A model generated the notes under the pieces. That model searched no databases and had not been told where the DNA came from. It saw only the letters and a program-made list of their open reading frames with translations. 5,302 nt of DNA from CAYUWG01 sp964448285. GTDB lineage: Bacteria; Bacteroidota; Ignavibacteria; SZUA-365. The stretch lies in NCBI GenBank assembly GCA_964448285.1, contig CAYUWG010000160.1, forward strand, positions 1 through 5,302, given 5' to 3'. Of this stretch, positions 1 to 5,302 are shown piece by piece (positions within the stretch are counted from its first letter, which is position 1; the number at the start of each line of letters is the position of its first letter). A program made the translations under genes and the position numbers.

Positions 1-219
1 GAGTTCTTAGCAGTGCCCTATCTCATCGTACAGAAGACGGAAATCGATTGGACGGCTTCCGCGTACTACATGGCCGGGCAGTCCTATGAGAAGCAGAACA
101 AGTTCGACCTTGCTTTGGACATGTATAAGAAGATCGTGGATACTCAGGGACTGGATCCGCGATTCAAAGCACAGGCTCAAAAGGAAATTCAGCGAGTGCA
201 GGCTTTGGTCAAACCTTAG
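1..219 (+). CDS. TPR-repeat protein, C-terminal fragment (5' end outside window)
   Basis: The frame is open from the first base to a TAG stop at 217-219 and gives the last 72 residues of a longer protein. A GTG at 13 is in frame but is unlikely to be the real start, because the frame continues upstream without a stop. Residues about 19-47 fit one tetratricopeptide repeat, with small and aromatic residues at the expected places (Gly26, Tyr29, Ala38, Tyr42). A charged helix rich in Gln, Lys and Glu follows to the end. TPR repeats form helical-hairpin scaffolds for protein-protein contacts, and in bacteria they often occur in envelope or secretion-associated proteins. Nothing here shows the partner or the location. 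The gene converges on the minus-strand methyltransferase with 42 bp between the two stop codons, so it is probably a separate transcription unit. The repeat call is fairly firm; the specific function is unknown. Confidence 0.75.
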   Translation, partial: EFLAVPYLIVQKTEIDWTASAYYMAGQSYEKQNKFDLALDMYKKIVDTQGLDPRFKAQAQKEIQRVQALVKP

Positions 220-252
220 TCGATTCGCATCGAGCAGGATGCAAGGGCAAAG

Positions 253-281
253 GCGCCTGCTTCAGAGATACACGCAGGCGC
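253..281. terminator. Inverted repeat between convergent genes, possible terminator
   Basis: GCGCCTGC at 253-260 is perfectly complementary to GCAGGCGC at 274-281, giving an 8-bp GC-rich stem with a 13-nt loop. It sits where the TPR gene and the methyltransferase operon converge, and it covers the last codons and TGA stop (262-264) of the minus-strand gene. On the minus strand the stem is followed by only a short T run (CTTTGCC), and on the plus strand there is none. It is therefore not a textbook intrinsic terminator. A second, smaller stem (TCGAT 220-224 with ATCGA 229-233, 4-nt loop) lies directly after the TPR stop codon. The position favours a role in ending transcription or protecting 3' ends, but this is inference. 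Confidence 0.35.
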
Positions 282-1419
282 GGGCTTCATCCGAAAATGC
301 GTGGAGCAGTTCCGGTTCCGCATCGAAAAAATGATCGGATGGTGAGAGGATGTATCCACCACCGTCTCCCGCTTCAGAAAAACAACGACGAACTTCCGCG
401 CGTGTGGTCTCCGGCGTGCAGCCGACAAAGAAGTGAAACTGGTCGAATCCCCCGATCATGCAAACGCGGTCGCCGATCCGCTCCTTGGCTTCACGTAGGA
501 TCGCATCACCGCCCATGCCTTCCGGCGTGAACGTTTCCATCGCATCCATCCCCATCGAAGCCAAGTCCTCGAGAATCGGCATCATGCCGCCGCACGTGTG
601 ATAGACGATCCGCTGCCCGGCTTCATGAGCGCATTCGATGAGCGGTGCATCGTACGGTATGACGAAGTCGTTGAGGATCTGCGGAGAGATGACCGTACAC
701 GATGCATCCCCGCCGCCTAATTCGATGATATCGTATTTCGCTTCTCTCATCGATTGGATGAAGGTCTTCTTTCGTTCATACAGGATGTTCAAAAACCGGT
801 GAACCCACTGCGGATCTTCGAACGTGGCGATGATCAATTCTTCGATGCCGAAAAGCACGGCGGCATCCTGCCAGCATCCGGGTTGCCCATAGATTTCGAA
901 ACCCGGAACGAACCCGCGAAGGAGTCCGCGCTCGCCCAAATCTTCCGCTTGTCGATTGACTTCATCAACATCGCAAAAAGGCATCGGCGCATACGCTGCG
1001 ATGATTTCGATATCGGTCTTCTCCTTCACTAACCGTTCCGCAACCCATGCGGTATGTTCGTCCGATTGCAGGACCATCGTGAGCGTTCTCACCGGCGTAA
1101 CGATGCGATACCGCGTCGTTTCGTACCGCTGACCGGGAATCGATTCCTCTTCGATGCGCCAGGAATCGGAGGTCACTCTTCGCGCTTCGAGATAGCCCGG
1201 CGTATGCACGGGATCGAAAAACTCTCCGCGTGCTTCGTTGGGCTTCTGTGCGCTGAACCAGCGGATGGGGTCAAGCCCGAAGCGCTCGAAGAATTCCTCA
1301 TTGCTTATTCCACCGAGGCGATTCTTCAGGAAAGACGGCATCACGTGATGCGTCGTAACGGGAAGTCTGTCCGGCGTTCCGCCTTCAAGTGCGGTGATGA
1401 ATCGTTCTTTCGAAGTCAT
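262..1419 (-). CDS. Uroporphyrinogen-decarboxylase-family methyltransferase (MtaA/CmuA-like)
   Basis: This 385-residue protein belongs to the UroD superfamily of TIM-barrel proteins. The family includes HemE and also cobamide methyltransferases such as MtaA, MtbA and CmuA. The N-terminus (residues 3-20) has the typical SKERFITAL...TPDRLP opening, but the substrate-binding RQAGRY motif of true HemE is missing. A HxC motif, His274-Thr-Cys276 in YHTCGG, corresponds to the zinc site of MtaA/MtbA, which activates a thiol or other substrate. The usual third ligand, a late Cys in a PGC-like context, appears replaced by SPSDH (359-363). The length is slightly above MtaA (about 340) and close to uncharacterised UroD-like proteins. 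An in-frame TAA six bases upstream fixes the start at ATG 1419, behind only a weak GGG ribosome site. It is the last gene of the operon, 22 bp after the activator gene. The inferred role is methyl transfer between an unknown small molecule and the neighbouring corrinoid protein. The substrate and the direction cannot be read from sequence. Confidence 0.88.
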   Translation of the reverse strand: MTSKERFITALEGGTPDRLPVTTHHVMPSFLKNRLGGISNEEFFERFGLDPIRWFSAQKPNEARGEFFDPVHTPGYLEARRVTSDSWRIEEESIPGQRYETTRYRIVTPVRTLTMVLQSDEHTAWVAERLVKEKTDIEIIAAYAPMPFCDVDEVNRQAEDLGERGLLRGFVPGFEIYGQPGCWQDAAVLFGIEELIIATFEDPQWVHRFLNILYERKKTFIQSMREAKYDIIELGGGDASCTVISPQILNDFVIPYDAPLIECAHEAGQRIVYHTCGGMMPILEDLASMGMDAMETFTPEGMGGDAILREAKERIGDRVCMIGGFDQFHFFVGCTPETTRAEVRRCFSEAGDGGGYILSPSDHFFDAEPELLHAFSDEARACVYL

Positions 1420-1441
1420 GGCTTGTTACCCGTCGTGAACG

Positions 1442-2152
1442 TCATTCATTGCGGTTTCTGATGACGCATTCATCGACGTCGCAGAGCGAGCATTCGTAAT
1501 CGCGCTTCTCGGTATTCCTGCCAAGTCCGATGATGCCGCTCGCGGATTTCACCGGAACCATGAGCGCACTCTCCGTGAGTGTCACGCCGCAGAAGTTTTT
1601 CGGAAGAAGGGCAAACAAACGATGCTGTTCCGCAACGTCCCATCCGCAATACCCCGGACTGTATCGGTTACTGATTTTCCATCCATCGCCCCCGACGGAT
1701 TTCGCAAGCTGAATTTCCATCCAATCGACCGCTCGCTCGACAATTTCCGATGCGATCGTATCGAGCACATAACCTTCGAGCGTTTCGCTTTTCTCGAAGT
1801 ACGCCTTCACATCCCGGCTTATCTCTTCGCCTGCGGTAGCGACGAAGACGGCAATCGCATCGCTTCCACGAATCCCTCGCCCGATGATCGGCCCGATATC
1901 GAATACGACATCGCCGCAGCGCAATATCTCCCGCTCTATTGCGACGTGCGGTTCTTCATAAATCCTGAACCCAACACGCGCACTACTGTCGTGATCCCGT
2001 GATCGTAAGTGCGACTCAATCAGAGGAATCAGGTGTTCGGGCGCGTGATCGGATGCATAGCCCATGCGCTGAAGAACGGCATTCGTCGATAGGGAAAGTT
2101 GAGCGACACCGATTGTCGTAAGGTATGTCGTCCGTTGTGTCGTCACCGTCAT
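1442..2152 (-). CDS. Stand-alone MetH activation-domain-like protein (corrinoid reactivase)
   Basis: This 236-residue protein resembles the C-terminal SAM-binding reactivation domain of cobalamin-dependent methionine synthase, here as an independent protein. Key matches are RYSPGYCGW at 163-171 (RxxxGY is the SAM-binding stretch in MetH; Arg163 and Tyr168 are the likely equivalents) and LTESALMVP with VKSASGIIG at about 192-208, the counterpart of the MetH LTES...SVSG region. In MetH this domain reductively methylates inactive Co(II) corrinoid using SAM and an electron from flavodoxin. The same job is inferred here for the corrinoid protein encoded just upstream. The start codon overlaps the stop of that gene (ATGA, 2149-2152) and no clear ribosome site precedes it, which suggests translational coupling. 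The C-terminus carries Cys221, Cys224 and Cys229 (CxxCxxxxC), absent from canonical MetH and a possible metal or Fe-S site. No membrane segment or signal peptide is seen. Family assignment is firm; the activation role is inferred from context. Confidence 0.87.
   Translation of the reverse strand: MTVTTQRTTYLTTIGVAQLSLSTNAVLQRMGYASDHAPEHLIPLIESHLRSRDHDSSARVGFRIYEEPHVAIEREILRCGDVVFDIGPIIGRGIRGSDAIAVFVATAGEEISRDVKAYFEKSETLEGYVLDTIASEIVERAVDWMEIQLAKSVGGDGWKISNRYSPGYCGWDVAEQHRLFALLPKNFCGVTLTESALMVPVKSASGIIGLGRNTEKRDYECSLCDVDECVIRNRNE
2149..2152 (-). other. ATGA stop/start overlap, translational coupling
   Basis: Read on the minus strand, the four bases ATGA hold both the ATG start of the activator gene (2152-2150) and the TGA stop of the corrinoid protein gene (2151-2149). 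No good Shine-Dalgarno sequence lies in front of this start. Ribosomes finishing the corrinoid protein probably re-initiate here, which would keep the two partners in a fixed ratio. Confidence 0.85.
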
Positions 2153-2868
2153 AGCTGATGCACCGCTTGTCGAATGTGCTCAAGAAACTCCACGGCGGAC
2201 GCCGGATCACTTCCATAGGCATCGGCGCCGATCTCCTTCGCAAAGGCATCCGTCACGGGAGCGCCGCCGACGATGACCGGTATATGAGGCGACGCGCTCT
2301 TTACTGCAATCACCGTTTCTTTCATGCTGCCCATCGTCGTTGTGAGCAAGGCGCTCATCCCGACGACGCATCGATTATGCTTGCCGATCGCATCGAGAAA
2401 GATATCGGGCGGCACATCGACGCCGAGATCGACGACGTCCCAACCCGCTCCGGTGACCATCATCGATACGAGCTTCTTCCCGATGTCGTGCAGGTCACCC
2501 CGCACCGTTCCGATGACGAACGTCCCGCGATGCCTGACGCCGGACATCTCGAAATGCGGGCGAAGGTGATTCATTCCGGCGTGCATTGCCTTCGCGGCCA
2601 TGAGGACGTCGGGAACGAAATACTGTCTGGCTCTGAAGCGCTCACCGACGACTTTCATACCTGCCATCAATCCTTTCTCAAGAATCGTTTGAGCAGCGGC
2701 ACCCCGTTCCAAAGCGTATCGAACGAGTTCATCCGCGCCGTCCTGATCGCGCATGTCCGGAGGATGAGGAGATGAGTGCGCAATCTTTCCACGGATGATA
2801 CATCCGGCAATGCGTTCATACAGTGTATCCTCTTCGTATGCTGAAAGGCTGTGCATAGTGGAATTCAT
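2149..2868 (-). CDS. Corrinoid (B12-binding) methyltransferase protein, MtaC/MtbC-like
   Basis: This 239-residue protein has the two-part layout of corrinoid carriers. A helical cap (about 11-105) contains the typical ILEKGLMAGMKVVGERF segment (62-78). A Rossmann-like B12-binding domain (about 112-236) follows. GDLHDIGKK at 124-132 is the DxHxxG motif, and His127 is the expected lower axial cobalt ligand. GMSALLTTTM (170-179) and IVGGAPVT (199-206) are the other cobamide-contacting loops. The protein carries a methyl group as methyl-Co(III) between two methyltransferases. The cap has a His/Pro/Asp-rich stretch at about 31-44 that looks like an inserted linker. It is the first gene of the minus-strand operon, followed without a gap by its probable activator. 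The start is set at ATG 2868. ATG 2856 (Met5) is a possible alternative, and the nearest strong Shine-Dalgarno is unusually far away. The partner substrate is unknown; the family call is secure. Confidence 0.93.
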   Translation of the reverse strand: MNSTMHSLSAYEEDTLYERIAGCIIRGKIAHSSPHPPDMRDQDGADELVRYALERGAAAQTILEKGLMAGMKVVGERFRARQYFVPDVLMAAKAMHAGMNHLRPHFEMSGVRHRGTFVIGTVRGDLHDIGKKLVSMMVTGAGWDVVDLGVDVPPDIFLDAIGKHNRCVVGMSALLTTTMGSMKETVIAVKSASPHIPVIVGGAPVTDAFAKEIGADAYGSDPASAVEFLEHIRQAVHQL

Positions 2869-2913
2869 TCGACATGATTTAACTTCCCTCCGGCCAAAGT
2901 ACGGCTTTTCACC
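2869..2913. promoter_or_regulatory. Divergent intergenic region between the corrinoid operon and the homocysteine methyltransferase
   Basis: Only 45 bp separate the start codons of the two divergent units, so their promoters must overlap here or extend into the opposing coding sequences. This arrangement often means shared control by one regulator. No convincing -35/-10 pair, operator palindrome or repeat could be picked out. The gap is far too short for a cobalamin or SAM riboswitch in either leader. The only clear signal is the GGAGGG site listed separately. Confidence 0.5.
2886..2891 (-). promoter_or_regulatory. Shine-Dalgarno-like GGAGGG before the corrinoid protein gene
   Basis: On the minus strand GGAGGG is a strong anti-16S match, but it ends 17 nt before the assigned ATG at 2868, longer than the usual 5-10. 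It stands 10 nt from another ATG at 2875. That ATG is in a different frame and opens only 19 codons before a TGA (2875-2816). Protein similarity supports the frame from 2868, so the site probably serves that start with wide spacing. A short overlapping leader ORF is possible. Confidence 0.4.
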
Positions 2914-3801
2914 ATGACGATTTCAGAGATATTCGATAAACACATCCGCTTTTTCGATGGTGCGATCGGGACGGAATGCATTCGTCACGGTCTCGCACAA
3001 GGAACGCCCCCGGAGCTATGGACACTGGAGCGCCCCGATATCATTCGAGCGATCCATCGGCAGTACGTCGAGGCCGGAGCGCAGGTGATCACGACGAACA
3101 CGTTTGGCGGAAATCGCTATCGGCTTCGCGGCGGTAAGCTCGAATCACAACGAGCCGCGGTCAATCGCACAGCCGTTGTGCTCGCGAAGCGTGAAGCGGA
3201 AGGGAAAGCCCTCATCGCGGGTTCAGTCGGACCGTTATGTGAAATGCTCGAGCCGTACGGAACGCTCTCATCGAGCGAGGCGCGGGAGGCATTTCACGAA
3301 CAGATTGCAGACCTCATCGAAGCCGGCGTCGATCTGATCCTCATCGAGACGATGATGTCCGTCGCTGAAGCGCGCTGTGCGTTAGAAGCTGCGAAAGATG
3401 CAGGCGCAAAGACGATTGCGGTGACATTCACATTCGAAGGCGGCACTGATCCACGAACGCCTTTCGGTGAAACGCCCGACGTCATCATCACCGCTCTCAA
3501 GGACTGTCGTTTCGATATCGTCGGTGCAAACTGCGGCGATGGTTTCGTCACGATGAACACCGTAGCTGCAAGAATGAAAGCAGCGACAACGATTCCGGTG
3601 CTGATTCAATCGAATGCGGGATTGCCTTCACATGTCGATGCAGCACTCACGTACCCTGAGACCACAGCGGGCTTCGCAGACTTTGGTTTATCACTATGGA
3701 ATAGCGGAGTCGATTTCATCGGAGGGTGCTGCGGCACGACGCCGGAACACATCCGGCAACTCAGGGAAGCAGTCACGCATCAACACGATTCGACGAAGTA
3801 A
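2914..3801 (+). CDS. Homocysteine S-methyltransferase (zinc-type, MetH N-domain/BHMT-like)
   Basis: This 295-residue protein is a complete single-domain homocysteine methyltransferase, a TIM barrel matching the N-terminal module of MetH and the BHMT/MmuM family. It has the opening FDGAIGT (14-20), TNTFGGN (61-67), the IETMMSV helix (144-150), and three zinc-binding cysteines: Cys207 in GANCGDG and Cys272-Cys273 in GGCCGT. Zinc activates the homocysteine thiol for methylation to methionine in the cytoplasm. No pterin, cobalamin or SAM domain is fused to it, so the methyl donor must come from elsewhere. The corrinoid protein encoded divergently 45 bp away is the obvious candidate. Use of a small donor such as S-methylmethionine, as in MmuM, is the main alternative. 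The start at ATG 2914 fits the family N-terminus, though no Shine-Dalgarno is visible. The membrane-protein gene follows after 13 bp and may be co-transcribed. Confidence 0.93.
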   Translation: MTISEIFDKHIRFFDGAIGTECIRHGLAQGTPPELWTLERPDIIRAIHRQYVEAGAQVITTNTFGGNRYRLRGGKLESQRAAVNRTAVVLAKREAEGKALIAGSVGPLCEMLEPYGTLSSSEAREAFHEQIADLIEAGVDLILIETMMSVAEARCALEAAKDAGAKTIAVTFTFEGGTDPRTPFGETPDVIITALKDCRFDIVGANCGDGFVTMNTVAARMKAATTIPVLIQSNAGLPSHVDAALTYPETTAGFADFGLSLWNSGVDFIGGCCGTTPEHIRQLREAVTHQHDSTK

Positions 3802-3814
3802 CGCTTACACACGA

Positions 3815-5302
3815 ATGCGGCGAGCTTTTCAGAAAAGTACGTTTCCTGTCGTCGTCATCGCCTTGCTTGCCGGTCATCTCTATTCTTATTGGTCAACGCC
3901 GTTGATCCCTTCGACCGATTTGCCGAACCATCTCGCTGAGGCGGCAATCTTTCGTGATATCGCGATCGGGGCCGGTACTCTCGCCGAATATTACAGCACG
4001 AGAAATTTTCTCATCACTCCGAACGTCGCACATATCGTCTTTTGTGCGCTGTTCGAAGACGTGGAGACGGGCAATGCCGTTTTCCACACGATCGCATTCA
4101 TCGGTTTTCTGCTTGTCGTTCTTTTATTGTTCAAACAGGTTTCCGCAAGCAGATGGAACGCTCTGCTCGTTTTTCCTCTGTTCTATAATCAAAACATGAC
4201 GTCCGGCTTCGTCGGATGGATGATGGGGATTCCCATCCTGCTGTTGATTCTTTATTCAACATTGAAGAATCCTGTCAACCGTCGTACCACTCAGTCCGTT
4301 CTTCTGGCGATTCTCTTTCTTTGTCTGTACATCTTGCATGCGCAGTTGTATCTCTTCGCCTGCTGTCTATTCCTGTTCCTCACGATCATCGATCAACCTC
4401 GTGCATGGCGAAGCAAACTGCCTCAACTCGCACCGTTGATCCCGTCCTTGCTCGTCCTCGTTGCATGGAGCGTGACCGCGGAGGAGTTCAGCAAACATCC
4501 GTCGAACATCAAATTCCTTCTGCAATACTATACCGGAGATTTCTTTACAAGCTATGGAGACAGACTGAAGCTCTTTCTCTGGAACGACTTCGGACGCATC
4601 ATCCCCTTCCCTGATCCGCTTGCGATTTCAGCGATCCTTGTCGGGTTGTATATCATATTTTTTTTCGCGGCACTCTTCACCGGGCGGCGCAGCACCGTGC
4701 TCTCGACGCCATCCGGAAGAAGGCTTGCGGTCTTTCTCGGATTCAGCGCTGCATGTTATTTCCTGCTTCCGAATAAAATTCCGGGGCAGATCATTCTCTA
4801 TGAGAGATTCTCTTCACTCGTCCTTCTTGGATGTGTTTTGCTGACGGCATTCCTTCTCAAAGGAAGAACGCTTACGCTGCTCCGGCCATTGATGACAGCG
4901 GTTGCCATCGTCGTCCTTTTATTATGGATGTCATTTCTCGATGAATATCGAACGTTCGCTGACGGCTTCACAAAGGAATTTCTCCGCGTACCGAATGCTC
5001 AGAACGTCACGATGGCTGCCGTCATTCCGGATTATCATTTTTATGCCGTGCCTGCGACTCTGCATTATTCGAACTACCACATAATCTGGAATCGCGGCCC
5101 TGCCACCACGAAACTGATCCGTTACCGGTTTGGAGCGATACGGCCTGGAAACAAGAAACTCCCGATGTACAACGAACGCATCGACGCTAAAACGAACCTC
5201 GATGCACTCGTTGAACACTACGGAGGCGTGGATTACCTGATCACGTATGGAAGCGACGCGCACTTAGCGGCGCAAAGAAGCGGTCTCTTTCGGCTGTATC
5301 GA
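3815..5302 (+). CDS. Multi-pass membrane protein, GT-C glycosyltransferase-like (3' end outside window)
   Basis: The frame starting at ATG 3815 stays open for 496 codons to the last base, so the gene runs off the window. The first residues are basic (MRRAFQK), then a hydrophobic segment at about 10-25 acts as signal anchor. Further likely membrane spans lie at about 92-106, 115-147 (one or two), 160-190, 204-220, 268-289, 303-318, 331-349 and 356-373. The first external loop has STDLPNHLAEA (33-43). An acidic residue there (Asp35) recalls the catalytic aspartate in the first loop of GT-C glycosyltransferases that use lipid-linked sugars. From about 374 the chain is soluble, and it ends with YGGVDYLITYG (469-479) and LFRLYR, the kind of tail seen just before the end of such proteins. 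Probably only a few residues are missing. It starts 13 bp after the homocysteine methyltransferase with no strong ribosome site. The membrane call is firm; the glycosyltransferase call is tentative, and no link to methyl transfer is seen. Confidence 0.75.
   Translation, partial: MRRAFQKSTFPVVVIALLAGHLYSYWSTPLIPSTDLPNHLAEAAIFRDIAIGAGTLAEYYSTRNFLITPNVAHIVFCALFEDVETGNAVFHTIAFIGFLLVVLLLFKQVSASRWNALLVFPLFYNQNMTSGFVGWMMGIPILLLILYSTLKNPVNRRTTQSVLLAILFLCLYILHAQLYLFACCLFLFLTIIDQPRAWRSKLPQLAPLIPSLLVLVAWSVTAEEFSKHPSNIKFLLQYYTGDFFTSYGDRLKLFLWNDFGRIIPFPDPLAISAILVGLYIIFFFAALFTGRRSTVLSTPSGRRLAVFLGFSAACYFLLPNKIPGQIILYERFSSLVLLGCVLLTAFLLKGRTLTLLRPLMTAVAIVVLLLWMSFLDEYRTFADGFTKEFLRVPNAQNVTMAAVIPDYHFYAVPATLHYSNYHIIWNRGPATTKLIRYRFGAIRPGNKKLPMYNERIDAKTNLDALVEHYGGVDYLITYGSDAHLAAQRSGLFRLYR

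Noticed and set aside
262..1419. True uroporphyrinogen decarboxylase (HemE) of haem synthesis
   Set aside because: The HemE RQAGRY signature is missing, a zinc HxC motif is present, and the neighbours are corrinoid methyl-transfer genes rather than haem genes.
1054..1461. Plus-strand 135-codon open frame
   Set aside because: It lies opposite the 5' part of the UroD-family gene, runs into the neighbouring gene, and shows no domain-like composition.
2158..2775. Long plus-strand open frame of 205 codons opposite the corrinoid gene
   Set aside because: It is an antisense shadow of a gene with clear B12-binding motifs. Its translation is rich in Arg and His, with no recognisable domain.
2893..2905. 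GCC...GGC hairpin followed by TTTT, as a possible terminator or attenuator
   Set aside because: The stem is only 3 bp, too short to be meaningful, and it lies immediately before a start codon.
2869..2913. Bacteroidota-type promoter (TAnnTTTG) suggested by TACTTTG on the minus strand
   Set aside because: The spacing is one base short of the consensus and no matching upstream TTG element is placed correctly.
4216..4614. Plus-strand 132-codon open frame and similar short frames at 3954, 4620 and 4902
   Set aside because: They lie in other frames inside the 496-codon membrane protein, whose hydrophobic pattern is continuous across all of them.
4931..5263. Minus-strand 110-codon open frame
   Set aside because: It is antisense to the soluble end of the membrane protein, has no recognised motif, and is explained by the codon pattern of the real gene.

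Overview
This is a bacterial window: genes are tightly packed, gaps are 13-45 bp, and two genes overlap by 4 bp. By eye the base composition is moderate, roughly balanced GC and AT (not computed). The phylum cannot be fixed from the sequence. A TPR protein tail and weak or missing Shine-Dalgarno sites would fit an uncultivated FCB-type bacterium, but that is only a guess. Coding covers nearly all of the window, and no stretch over 300 bases lacks a gene.

Layout: (1) 1-219, plus strand, is the C-terminal end of a TPR-repeat protein whose start lies upstream. (2) 262-2868, minus strand, is a three-gene operon read right to left: a B12-binding corrinoid protein (2149-2868), a free-standing MetH-type reactivation-domain protein (1442-2152) and a uroporphyrinogen-decarboxylase-family methyltransferase (262-1419). 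(3) 2914-3801, plus strand, diverges from that operon across 45 bp and encodes a zinc-type homocysteine S-methyltransferase. (4) 3815 to the window end, plus strand, is a 496-codon open frame for a multi-pass membrane protein resembling GT-C glycosyltransferases. It starts 13 bp after the homocysteine methyltransferase.

The four central genes form a corrinoid-dependent methyl-transfer module. They match three of the four modules of cobalamin-dependent methionine synthase (homocysteine, cobalamin and SAM/reactivation domains) as separate proteins. No folate-binding module is seen. A UroD-family methyltransferase, related to the MtaA/MtbA/CmuA type, stands in its place. The inferred scheme is: an unidentified methyl donor passes a methyl group through the UroD-family protein to the corrinoid protein; the homocysteine methyltransferase moves it to homocysteine, giving methionine; and the MetH-like activator rescues oxidised Co(II) corrinoid using SAM and an external electron donor. 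The reverse reading, with the UroD protein acting on an acceptor, cannot be excluded. The flanking TPR and membrane genes show no clear functional link to this module.
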